Origin: Neoceratodus forsteri
Lineage: Eukaryota; Chordata; Ceratodontiformes; Ceratodontidae
DNA length: 64,000 nt
NCBI GenBank assembly: GCA_016271365.2
Contig: CM028129.1
Location: 432,828,501 to 432,892,500 of the forward strand
Reading direction: 5' to 3'
The notes under the pieces were generated by a model. It ran no database searches. It was not told the origin of the DNA and saw only the letters and a list, made by a program, of their open reading frames with translations. A program made the translations under genes and the position numbers. This document shows, one piece after another, positions 10,573 through 19,944 of the stretch. Numbering within the stretch: position 1 is the stretch's first letter; each line of letters starts with the position of its first letter.

Positions 10573-11520
10573 CTAGTTTAAATATTCTGCAAAGATGTCA
10601 CACTTCTGCCCCAATGCACTGACTCCCTCCTTAGTCAGATGCAGTCCATCAAATTTAAAGTACCTTCGTTCCCAAAACTGTTGCCAGTTTCCTACAAATT
10701 TGTGTCCTTTTTCCTGGCACCAGCCCTTGAGCCACATGTTTAGCTCCCCTATCTCCCCTTCTCTGACCTTCCATCCATCTGCCCCCCTTTCCCAGACTGG
10801 TAGGATCTCAGAGAAGGAAACGCTGGATGAAATGGATGATAGTTTGTCACCCAGCCTGGTCAGGTGTTCCTTGGTCTCCACAACTGACCAGCTGGTGAGA
10901 TCTTTAGTCCCTATGTGTACCAGGACATCAATGTTTTCTCCTGCTTCCTGAACAATTTTAGCAATGTGGTCAGTGTCTCTCCACACTGATGTACCTGGGA
11001 GGCATCTGACCATTACCCCTGGCTGGAGATAGGTATCGACCCCCCGAATCATGGTGTCTCCTACGATCAGAAGTTTTTTGGATTTCTTTTTTGCTTTTTT
11101 TGCTTTGGTTCCTGTTTTGGGTGAGTTTTGTTGTGCTAGCTCCTGTGCTGCAGTGTCCTGCTCTACAGTGTCCTCTGCAACTTTGTTTGATTTCAGAGAT
11201 AGAGGCAGATACCTGTTTGTAGTTTTTATATGGTTTGTGGAGGTAATATGTTGGAGAGCACCGAGTGATGGGGCACCCGAATTGCCCCTCCTAACCACCT
11301 GCCAACCTCCCGGACCAACTACCCTCTGTCGTCGAGGTGCTTCTGTTGGATGTTGGGGAAATGGCAGGTGGTTCTTATAATATATTTCCTCTTGAATATG
11401 AAATTTGAGGTGCGCAATCTCTGTCCGTGCTTCCTGGAGCTGAGCCCTAAGATCTCCAATGGCCTAGCATGTAGGACAGTGTCCTAAATCCTGCAAAACT
11501 GCCCTTCTGAAAAGTGTTCT
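10573..11520 (-). CDS. CR1-like ORF1: coiled coil plus SGNH-hydrolase (esterase) domain
   Basis: The frame is open from 11463 to 10573 (about 297 codons); one in-frame TAG at 11464-11466 separates it from an upstream stretch (to about 11520) with CPTC. The first 40 residues, with LRAQLQEARTEIAHLKFH, look like a coiled coil. A Lys-rich linker follows, then an SGNH-hydrolase fold: LLIVGDTMIRG (block I), VHIGTKDL (block III) and FDGLHLTKEG (block V, Asp and His kept). Known CR1 ORF1 proteins have such an esterase. Here the block I Ser is Thr and the block III Asn is Lys, so hydrolase activity is doubtful. The frame ends TTTAAAC-TAG. Confidence 0.75.
10576..10582 (-). other. TTTAAAC heptamer in phase before ORF1 stop (candidate slippery site)
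   Basis: On the minus strand the ORF1 frame reads TAT TTA AAC TAG, so T TTA AAC has the X XXY YYZ phase of a -1 frameshift site. Six bases later ATGGGG can pair with CCCCAT, with a GGGTG/CACCC hairpin inside. The next codons in the zero frame are CAA ATG. Confidence 0.5.
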
Positions 11521-11540
11521 GTAGTACCTGCAGTTAATGA

Positions 11541-11870
11541 TATCCATTCCAGATAATTTCCTGGGTTTATAACCTGGTCAGAGTAATTAGAAAGAAGAAA
11601 ATGAAAGCAAAAGTTTGATTTTGTGTTTTGTTTGTTTGTTTTTGTATAACTTTTTAAAACAAGTTAAATTACTAGTACCCCTGTAAATGGGATCACTGTG
11701 TGGATACCCCACTGATCCACCCCTACCTGCATTGCCACAGGAAATACCACAACTGTGCTACCCTATAAAAGGAGTGTAGTGTGGAGTGGTTGGGGATGGG
11801 GGTGGGTGGCTGGGCCCTCCCCTGCCGAAAAAGAAGAACCACAGATGAAAAAAACAAGGAGGTAAGAGCA
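11541..11870. other. Unassigned sequence with (TTTG)n and TATA-like box
   Basis: Contains a short TTTG run (about 11625-11645) and CCCTATAAAAGGAG at about 11760-11775 in plus orientation. It could be a promoter relic of an unknown element. No coding signal. Confidence 0.3.
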
Positions 11871-11879
11871 GAAACAGTC

Positions 11880-12240
11880 ATCAATAAATGTAGTAACCCT
11901 GAAAGCTTAACCTAATGATAGATAAAACTGTAAAACCTGTAAAGCACCACCTGTAATAATTTCACAGAAGATATACCCTGTAAGAAACACTTTGCTACAG
12001 AGAAAAATAAAGCAGTAACAGAAGATATACCTTGCAAAAGACAAGTTGAATCAAAAGATTACAGCAGTAATCTGTTAGCACACACCTGGTAGGCAAACCT
12101 TTAATAATGCAGTAGAAGGTATACCCAGCAACAGCAATTTGAATCAGAGAAAAATAAAGCAATAAAATGTTAGCAACACATAGTAACAATCCCTGTGAGT
12201 ACAAAATAAAAATAACAACACACAGTAAATCTGCCTAGCC
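11880..12240. repeat. Diverged direct repeats of about 110-130 bp
   Basis: The blocks CAGAGAAAAATAAAGCA (about 11998 and 12146) and AGAAG-ATATACC (about 11968, 12019, 12116) recur in the same orientation, showing an eroded tandem array. Function unknown. Confidence 0.55.
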
Positions 12241-12940
12241 AAAAGAAGTCTTAATCCGTTCCCTTGCTCTGGTAAGGTTCTTTGCTCTGTCCTTTCAAGT
12301 AACCTAGAAGGAAAAAGCTCAGGTGAAGCTAGGTGCCTTGTAATTATTTGGTTGTGATTATTGGTTTGTTTATTCATTCTGCATGAGTTGCTGTCAGTAA
12401 AATTTGTTTTAATAAAAATTCATTGCTTAGAAATGGATATGACTAATCATTTTAGAGTTGTAGAAAATAAATTACCTGACTGTCAAACAAACAAAAAGAT
12501 AGAGATTTGTTTTATGACTTCTGCTCAAGATCAGAACATTACAGAGGCAGGGGATATAATAGGGGTCAGAATATCATAAATTACCAGCCTTTGTATAGCA
12601 ACACCAGTGAGGTTATACCCTAACATAAATCGATTACTGGCTATGTCTGCTTCTCCCAACAGTCATGAGAATCAGGAAACCGACTCCCACATACACGGAG
12701 AAAGCTTAAAAAGCCATGCCCTTGAAACAGCTCCAAACCTTAGCAAAACAATATACAGTACAAATACCTTTATAATATATGTAGTCTACATTCTATAAAT
12801 ACATATTGAATGCACTATTTCTACATATTTTCTTACAGTAAAATATGTATGCAGTCAAAGAACGCTGCTCCAAAATGTAGCAGTGCTCACAACATAAATG
12901 TAAACAGCACTCAAGGGAAAAGTTAGGTACGCACCCACAT
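12241..12940. other. Unassigned non-coding sequence
   Basis: No element signature or convincing open frame recognised; AT-rich and of average complexity. Confidence 0.4.
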
Positions 12941-12944
12941 ACAT

Positions 12945-13500
12945 CAGATCAGGAACTCCAGAGGACAATTTTTAGATTTTTCACCACAAAGTTTATTTGT
13001 ACAAAAAAAATTAATGTTGTAAAATCAAAGGCAGAAGTAACAGACCTCCCCACAGGATTTACATTTCGTGCTGTTCTCGCACTTTTTCAAAAACAGAGCA
13101 AAATGTCGGTCTGTTTTTATAGCTGCATGGGCAGAGCCATGATGACGTATTGCTAGGAGAGAGAAAAAGAGCTCTGGTAGCATGTGACCAGATAGCTTTA
13201 CTGCATTCTTCCACAGTGGTGTGGTCAGTGCTATTCTGTGTTTTCTCCACCACCCTCCCTCCCCTCCATGGCCACACTAGCCCCCCCATGGGGGCACTAT
13301 TTTATTGCTGCCCATCAGTTCCACTTCAGTTCCACAGTCACAGCCATAAAAAAGAGCCCGCCATGCTCAAGATAGCCACCGTGAGCTCAGTGCGTATGCT
13401 TGAGTTCACTTCAGTAGTTGCACTTGTGTGCGTTCACTTCCACAGTTATGGACTGCACGGCAGTCTTGGGCATGGCAGGCTCTTTTTTTTTTCAGCCGCA
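12945..13500 (+). repeat. Shared unclassified repeat family R1, copy 1
   Basis: The stretch around 12955-13020 (CACAAAGTTTATTTGTACAA) matches the reverse complement of about 59475-59400. The stretch 13140-13330 matches 39155-39350 in the same orientation, including the run TCTTCCACAGTGGTGTGGTC. It contains a nested fold-back at 13348-13492 that is also found at 59177-59312. No coding capacity seen; probably a non-autonomous element. Confidence 0.65.
13348..13492. repeat. Small fold-back (MITE-like) with AAAGAGCC ends
   Basis: Left arm AAAGAGCCCGCCATGCTCAAGA pairs, with few mismatches, with the reverse complement of the right arm TCTTGGGCATGGCAGGCTCTTT. A sister copy with the same arms lies at 59177-59312. 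About 145 bp, non-coding. Confidence 0.7.
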
Positions 13501-13924
13501 TGAACACATGCAAGAAGAACTCAGAAAAGTGTCCAATTTCTTACTATACCAGCAAACAGGAAAGGTGTAGACTCAACTATATCAAACTTGGAGTCCAATT
13601 TTAAACAATACCAATCCAGTCTGCCCAAGGACCATGACTAACCCTACCAAAAATGTCTTAAAACTACATCTGACAGACCATGCTTGCACTACACATACCT
13701 AAAACATATTCCCCTCTGTCATGCTGCATGTTTATCATTAGTGGTCTGACCTGTGTGTCAGTCCTCTTTAGTGTTTGTCAGTGTTGGAGGTACATCAGGG
13801 GTCTGTCCCTGGGAAACAAGCATTTGTCAATGCCGAATGTTTGCTTGCTGGCATTGGCACTGGTAGTGTAGAAGTTACAGAGCTGCATAATAGAAATGGC
13901 AGTGAAGTATTGAACTGAAGCCAA
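13501..13924. other. Unassigned non-coding sequence
   Basis: No repeat or coding signature recognised between the R1 repeat and the inverted array. Confidence 0.4.
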
Positions 13925-14265
13925 CCCCACCACCACCCTGCAGAGTGACAGGCATTGGGGTGTGCCTTTGGGTCGTTAGGCATAACGGCCATGCCATTTC
14001 ACCACACCCTACCCTGCAGACACTGACAAGTGTCACGGTGTGCCTTGGGGTCTTTGGCCCTTATGCGCACCCCATTCCATCAGGAAATATGGTGAGATGG
14101 GTGCAGTATAGGAGAATAGGGTGAACTTTGGGGTCGAAGAGTCCAAGACATACCTCGATGCCTCTCACTGTCTGCAGGGTGTGGAATGGTATGAGCATTA
14201 CAGGCAAGAATCTCAAGTCACACCCCTGATGCCTGTCATTCTCTACAGGGTGGGACGTTATGGTT
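13925..14265. repeat. Inverted array: two direct units facing two inverted units
   Basis: Units of about 85-100 bp starting ACCCTGCAGA and continuing with GACAGGCATTGGGGTGTG run forward at about 13933 and 14018. The reverse-complement form occurs at about 14160 and 14225 (CTGTCTGCAGGGTGTGGAA and its neighbour). The centre lies near 14090. The whole block could form a large imperfect hairpin. It abuts the 298 bp satellite. Confidence 0.55.
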
Positions 14266-14289
14266 GGAAACCCTAACACCTCAGGCGTT

Positions 14290-15700
14290 CATTGGTATTT
14301 TCACTCCAAATTTTCAACATGGTTTTTTTGTGACCCTCCACCTCATGAACAGTGGCAATATCAGTTTGTTAGCCAAAAGCTGCTTATGCACAGCGACTAC
14401 GGCATTTAGCACCACAGATACAAAAACACATTCCGAACAGGATGTGAAATATGACTGCTGTACTGTTCATGAGGAGGTGTAAAAAATGGCAATGTTGCAA
14501 ATCTGCAGTAAAAATATTAAAAAAACTGGTGAAGTCACGAGCGTGCATAGAAACTGTGCAACACACACCTGTAATGTAATTAGTTTGGGGATTTTTTACA
14601 GCAGATTGTCAACACAGGCATTTTGGGACCTCCGATCATGAACAGTGTCACTGTAATTCTCTTTATCTGTCCCGAACAATGATTTCCCACAGCGACCACG
14701 CATCTCTGCACTGAAAGTGTGAGAACACATTTCGGCCATGTTGTGAAAAATGACAGCTGTACTGTTCATAAGGAAGTGTGGAAAAATGCCAGTGGTGAAA
14801 ATCTGGACTGAAAATATTACAAAGTCATGAACTTACGAGGGTGCGTGGAAACTGCGCAATGCTCACATAACACAGTCATTTTATGGACTTTTGTCACCAA
14901 ATTTTCAACATAGCCATTTTAAGACCTCTGCTCATGAACAGTGTAACTGTGATTTTCTTAATCTGTCCCAAACATTGCTTTTGTACACCGACTGCACCAT
15001 TGTGCGCTACATGTGCGGAAACACATTTGGGGTGACATGTGAAAAATGGCAGCTGTACTGTTCATAAGAAAGTGTAATAAAATGGCAATGTGGAAAATAT
15101 GGAGTGAAAATATAGAAAATTCGCAATTTTACGAGCGTGCGTAGGAATTGCGCAACGCACACTCAAAAAACAGTCATTTTAAGGAATTTTTTCACCAAAT
15201 TTTCAACATAGTCATTTTAAGACCTCTGCTCATGAACAGTGCCACTGTGATTTTCTTAATGTGTCCCATACATCGATTTCACACACCAACTGCGCCATTG
15301 TGTGCTACATGGGCGGAAACACGTTTTGGGCAAGATGTGAAAAATGACAGCTGTACTGCTCATAAGGAGGTGTGGTAAAACGCCAATGTTGAACATCTGG
15401 AGTGAAAATATTAAAAATTTGCAAACTTACGAGCTTGCGTAGGAACTGCGCAACACACGCTCGTAAAACAGTCATTTTTAGGAATTTTTCCACCAATTTT
15501 CAACATAGGCTTTTTGAGAACCCACCTTATGAACAGTGGCAGAGTTGTTTCATTACTCTGTCCCGAAAGGTGATTTTACGCAGTGACTGCGAAATCACCC
15601 TTCAGGCCCGATTAACGCCATGACAGTAAGAGCATTCATGAGAAGGGGTCCCAAAAACCCCATGTTGAAAATTTGGTGCAAAAAGTCCAAAAAATGCCTA
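14290..15700. repeat. Satellite of five ~298 bp units, each an imperfect palindrome
   Basis: The marker CCAAATTTTCAACAT or its variants occurs at about 14307, 14601, 14898, 15196 and 15494, a period of 294-298 bp. Within a unit the 55-60 bp block from that marker to ACAGTG...GTGATTTT reappears inverted about 85 bp later (AAAATGACAGCTGTACTG to CAATGTTGAACAT). The linker between blocks is also palindromic, around ACGAGCGTGCGT and ACGCACGCTCGT. The last unit decays after about 15600. No open frame. Confidence 0.85.
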
Positions 15701-15710
15701 AGATATGCAG

Positions 15711-15950
15711 CAAAGTGGAAAAAACCCTATCTATCCCATTATACAGCTTACTGGCATTTCCTCAGTTCGCGGTCGGCTTTGAAAGTGCAGACTATTTCCC
15801 GGTCCACCGAAGATACGTCCGCGGAGTCAGAGGTAAGTATGGGGTGGGGGGTTTGGGAAGGCAAGGGTACAGTGGGTGGGCGTGGGTGGGGGCAGAGACA
15901 GCGATGGACCATTTTTCAGTTTCAGGTTTTTTTTTTTAAATGCCGCGGGA
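15711..15950. other. Unassigned sequence after the satellite
   Basis: Non-coding; a CAGAG-GTAAGTATG run at about 15829-15840 resembles a splice donor but no exon could be supported. Confidence 0.3.
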
Positions 15951-15952
15951 CG

Positions 15953-16245
15953 TTTGCCACGTTGGGTTGGGCTCCCAGTGTGGCACAAGGGCGGCTGCAA
16001 TTGAAGTCGTGGAGCTGACGGGAGTTTGGGCACCCCGTTGGCAATAGCATCTGTTGCCATGCTGGGGTGAGCTCCCAGTGTGGCACTGTACTGTGAGGGG
16101 ACCAATGGAACCCGGCGGGGATTGGGCACCCTGTCGGCTGCTCGATATGTGGCCACGCTGGGATGGGCACCCAGCATTGCATATGGAACACTGTTTTGGG
16201 GGCACAGCACAGCCGACGGGGATTGGGCACCCATTGGCTACACAG
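15953..16245. repeat. Three ~95-100 bp GC-rich tandem units
   Basis: Units begin GTTGCCACGTTGGG, GTTGCCATGCTGGG and GTGGCCACGCTGGG at about 15953, 16052 and 16150, share CTCCCAGTGTGGCAC-type cores and end GGGATTGGGCACCC-like. Diverged, non-coding. Confidence 0.65.
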
Positions 16246-16271
16246 TGGCAGCGTAGCGAAAGTACGTAGTA

Positions 16272-16278
<7 letters not shown>

Positions 16279-16308
<30 letters not shown>
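16279..16308. repeat. (TG)n microsatellite
   Basis: About 15 uninterrupted GT units. Confidence 0.95.
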
Positions 16309-16310
<2 letters not shown>

Positions 16311-16738
16311 GGGAGGGCATGTATGAGCAGGCGATATCTCATCGCTGCTCACTGTAGCAGCTCCTTTCAACTGTACTCCACTGCATTTTGGACTGCTGTC
16401 ATAGACAGCTCCAGCAGGCATTGGAGAACTGTGGCCATGCATGCAAACACACTGACTGAATTGGAAGAGGGCTGCCACACCTCTGAAAACTCAGATGATG
16501 GCACTATGTTTCTTGCACATGCGTGCAAGCAAACATAAAAAGGTACAATTTCAGTTCAAAATTTCAGCACATGCTCAGCTATTCATTGTATTCCCATAGC
16601 CAAACAGCATGGTGATGACCGGCTGGGGTTTTGGAGGCAGTGGGAACTTGTTTCCTAATTTTAGAAGGTGGTAGAAGTGGTCAGGGCTGTGATGAGGAGT
16701 TAGGGGTATTTGTTTCAGCCATGATGTCCGTTTTTTAC

Positions 16739-16744
<6 letters not shown>

Positions 16745-16778
<34 letters not shown>
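16745..16778. repeat. (TC)n microsatellite
   Basis: About 17 uninterrupted TC units. Confidence 0.95.
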
Positions 16779-16781
<3 letters not shown>

Positions 16782-17440
16782 CTCTTTCTCCCTGTTGCTA
16801 TACAAAACTGTTACATGCACTGCCTAATACAATGGCATTGATCTGGGGGCTCACAGCTAGGTGAAGATAACCAATCATGAAGGCTAAATAGATGAGCTCC
16901 AAAACATCAATGAAAGGAGGAAAAAAGATGCAGGTGTATTGTCATTTTAGTTAAATTTAAAAAAAGTAAATCTATATATTTTTTTCTTTACGTGTTTCCA
17001 AGGTAGTGTATTTTTTTTGTTTTAGTATCCTTAATGGAGTATCCATGCTTTAAAACAACCCCAGTGGAGCTGGACTGGTAGCTTGTCTTCTTGGGCTTTA
17101 CATCATAGCAGCAGTTGGCACTTTGGTCTGTCAGGGCACAGATTGAACTGTCATCTTACTGTAGTAGCCCTGGTGGCTATCAAAGCTAGAATGTGTGGTT
17201 TCAAACTGGTGTTGGATAGTTCATGTAGGCATAAGGCTCGAGACATTAGCATGCTTCTAAGTTTTTGTACAGTCCTCAGAAGATTCTGACAGTATGTGCT
17301 AGCTGTGTACTATAGTACTGAAGCTCTTATTAGCCATTTAGATATTAAATTAAAATAGTTGGCCAGGAAGGCACACTAAGTGTCAAAACCCACTTGTTTC
17401 CAGGTCCATCCAGTAAGAGATGCTTCATAGTAAAAATACT
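16779..17440. other. Unassigned non-coding sequence
   Basis: No element or gene signature recognised up to the fold-back element. Confidence 0.4.
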
Positions 17441-19300
17441 GGCCCAGATATTCAAAAGGGTTGTGCCATGCGCAATAGGGTTGCGCCTGCTCGTGTCCGA
17501 ACTTGCTCCATTCTGCCATATTCAGCAGGAGGCAGTTGCGCCACAGAAAACATGCTGAGCAACAGTGCAATGCAAATGAATGCATGCTGAACTGGAGGGG
17601 GAGGAACCATGCATAAACTGCACAGCCCGATATTCAGCAGGGCTGTGCAGAGTTGTGCTGGCGCAACCCCAACCTGCGCCTGCACGACTTTGAGCCAAAA
17701 AAAAAAAAAGCTTAAGTTAAGGGCCACCCACAGGTGAGCTGCTGCATTGCAGGGCACAACACAGCAGCTGCCACCTGCGGCTGGCCCCCAACCCAGTCCC
17801 TGTGCCCCCCACAGCCCGATCCACGGGCAGCCGACTAAATCCTATCCACCACCCCCCACTGGCCTGATCGCGGGCATAGTTTAATCCAAACCCTCCCACC
17901 AGCCCGATCGCGGGCAGCAATATGGATCCCCGAACGTATCCCTTGTGGTCCTGTGGACCGAAAAGCCCGATCGCGGGCAGTGGTTGTTTAATAAACCCTC
18001 CTCCTCCTCCCACATTCATCCCTGGTGGTCAGTGGACCGAAAAGCCAATCGCGGGCAGTGGTTGTTTAATAACCCCCACGAATTCATCCCTGGTGGTCAG
18101 TGGCGCATCGATCGCGGGATGTATATGTTGAACAAACCTCCCCCAAACATAGCCCTGGTGGCTAGTGTCCCCCCACCCATCCACCCGCGAAGCCCCACCA
18201 CCCGCTCCCCGCAGCCAGCGGGTGGCAGCATCCACCCGCCTGCCACCCGCCGCCCGTCGACTGACTGCCCAGTAGGGCTGCATGCCCATTGGTGCAGAGC
18301 AAGAGTTAATGGCTGCAGCCCATATCGTACATGACAGTTCAGATTGTGAATGAATACATTCATTCATTCACAAAACTGACTGTCTTAGTATCGGTATGTG
18401 CATGCCCATTGGCTCCTGCTCTGCACCACTGCTGCAGTTCTACCGGCAGTCAGTCGGGCGAGCGGTGGGGCAGCAGGCGTGGGATGCTGCCACCCACCGC
18501 TTTGGGGAGCGGGCGGGCTTCATGGTGGGTGGGGTGGGGACACTAGTCACCAGGCTATGTTCGGGGGTTTGTTCAACATATACATCCCGCGATCAGGATG
18601 TGCCACTGGACCACCAGGGATGAATTGCAGGAGGGGGGTTATTAAACAACCACCGCCTGCGATCGGGCTTTCGTCCACTGGACCACCAGGATGAATCGGA
18701 GGGGGTTTATTAAACAACTACCGCCTCGCGATCGGGCTTTTCAGTCCACTGGACCACCAGGGATACGCTCGGGGAGCTACATTGCTGCCCACGATCGGGC
18801 TGGTGGGGATTAAACTATGCCCACGATCGGGCCAGTGGGGGGTGGTGGTGGGGATTGTACACTGTTTCACCCACGATCAGGCTGCAGGGGGCGTCGGTCC
18901 CCGACGGCTGCTGCCTGGCAGGGTGCCAGGCGCAAGTCCTCGGGGATCGGCGCACCTGCATGCTAATGGCATGCAAATGGGGCCATAATCAGATGCAAAT
19001 GGCCCCCCCTGCACCTTGCATGAATTATGGCCCAATTTGCATGTCACCTTTTGAATATGAGGATTTTGCGCATGGCGCAATGGTACTACGCCACCGCAAG
19101 TTGAATGCTCCACTCTGACAACTTGCGGTGGTGCAAGTTCCACTGCGCCATGCACAGTGGCTGTGGCTAGGGGGTGATATTCAAAGGAGTTGCTCAAGGG
19201 TGCAACTCTTTGAATATCGCTCTGGACACACCTCTGCACAACTATTTTGTGCAGCGCAAGGGCTTGCGCCACAAAATAGCACAGTTTGAATATCCAGCCC
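17441..19300. mobile_element. Large fold-back DNA element, 1.86 kb, arms about 0.92 kb
   Basis: The two halves are reverse complements over nearly their full length, meeting at GTGAATGAAT (18346-18355) and ATTCATTCAC (18362-18371) with a 6-base loop. The ends are GGCCCAGATATTCAAA on the left and, reverse-complemented, GGGCTGGATATTCAAA on the right. Both ends are flanked by ACT (17438-17440 and 19301-19303), a 3-bp target duplication that would fit mobilisation by a PIF/Harbinger-type transposase. Each arm carries internal subrepeats around CCCGCGATCGGGC and GGACCACCAGGGAT. There is no credible coding region, so it is non-autonomous. GC content is much higher than in its surroundings. Family assignment is inference. 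Confidence 0.85.
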
Positions 19301-19944
19301 ACTGTGTACAAGTACAAAATAAATGGGTATCAAAACAAGGGATACTATAGATATTGATTATTGAACCCCCAAGTGTTAAGAGCTTATAGAATGAAGCATG
19401 AGGTGGTGTGTGTAATGAGAATTTTATACATACCAGAGGAGTTGGATACTACATAAAACCTGAGAGTAAAGCTCAAGGGGTTTATACAAGCATCCAATAC
19501 AGAGGGTGTGTGTAAAATTCAAGTTTTACACACAACCCCACATTTTTTTGTATATAATTGCTAGGTATTGTTTTTTTGCCATAGCAATTATTTAAAATAA
19601 AAGACATCCCTGTGCAGACACGGTCTATTGGGTTTCAGCATAATCTGCAGTCAAAAGCGCCTGCTGTGAGAGATGTTAACCTTTTTTTTTTAACAGGAGC
19701 CCAGTTATGTTAGCCCAGTGATTTTTTTTTTAAGAACTTACCGTCCAGTCCAAGTGGCTGTGAAGTCTTCTGTAGTAAGGAGTGCCGGAGCACTGAAGAA
19801 AGGAAGAGCTGCAGCTTGCGCATGCGCAGTGCAAGGGAAACCAAGCATGTGTTTGCCATTATAAACACTCCTTTATAATGGCAAATTACAAACTGAGTTT
19901 CCCTTAGGGAAAAAACTAACCCATTTATTATAGACTAATTCTTA
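19301..19944. other. Unassigned sequence with small hairpin elements
   Basis: Holds a hairpin element related to one at 62236-62385 (19405-19540), a 12-bp palindrome TGCGCATGCGCA (19817-19828) and a perfect 14-bp stem TTTGCCATTATAAA (19852-19865 with 19872-19885, 6-base loop). No coding signal. Confidence 0.5.
19405..19540. repeat. Imperfect hairpin repeat, related to 62236-62385
   Basis: Both copies run GGTGTGTGT.ATGAG, then CATAAA.CCT, an AAGCTCA.GG.GTTTAT core, then GAGGGTGTGTG/GAGTGTGTG. Each is self-complementary over most of its length, as in small MITEs. Confidence 0.5.

Larger units (their letters stand above)
7486..11540 (-). mobile_element. CR1-like LINE, subfamily A1, near full length
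   Basis: Minus-strand order: short coiled-coil plus SGNH-esterase ORF1 (about 11520-10573), endonuclease (10569-9216), reverse transcriptase (9157-7757), then a short 3'UTR ending in a TCTATGTTTCTATG-type tail at about 7505-7486. Esterase-type ORF1 is an established feature of CR1-like elements. The RT is uninterrupted over 466 codons, which suggests a fairly young insertion compared with the other elements here. Its 3' 560 bp recur inside the composite retroposon at 41049-41635. Confidence 0.85.

Noticed and set aside
14290..15700. CRISPR-like array
   Set aside because: Units are ~298 bp diverged palindromes with no short repeats and unique spacers, in vertebrate-type DNA; a satellite instead.
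16018..16478. Overlapping minus-strand frames of up to 180 codons
   Set aside because: They read through tandem GC-rich repeats and a (TG)n tract in several frames at once; composition artefact.
18097..18363. Open frames in the fold-back arms
   Set aside because: They arise on both arms and both strands from the GC-rich palindrome; no domain.
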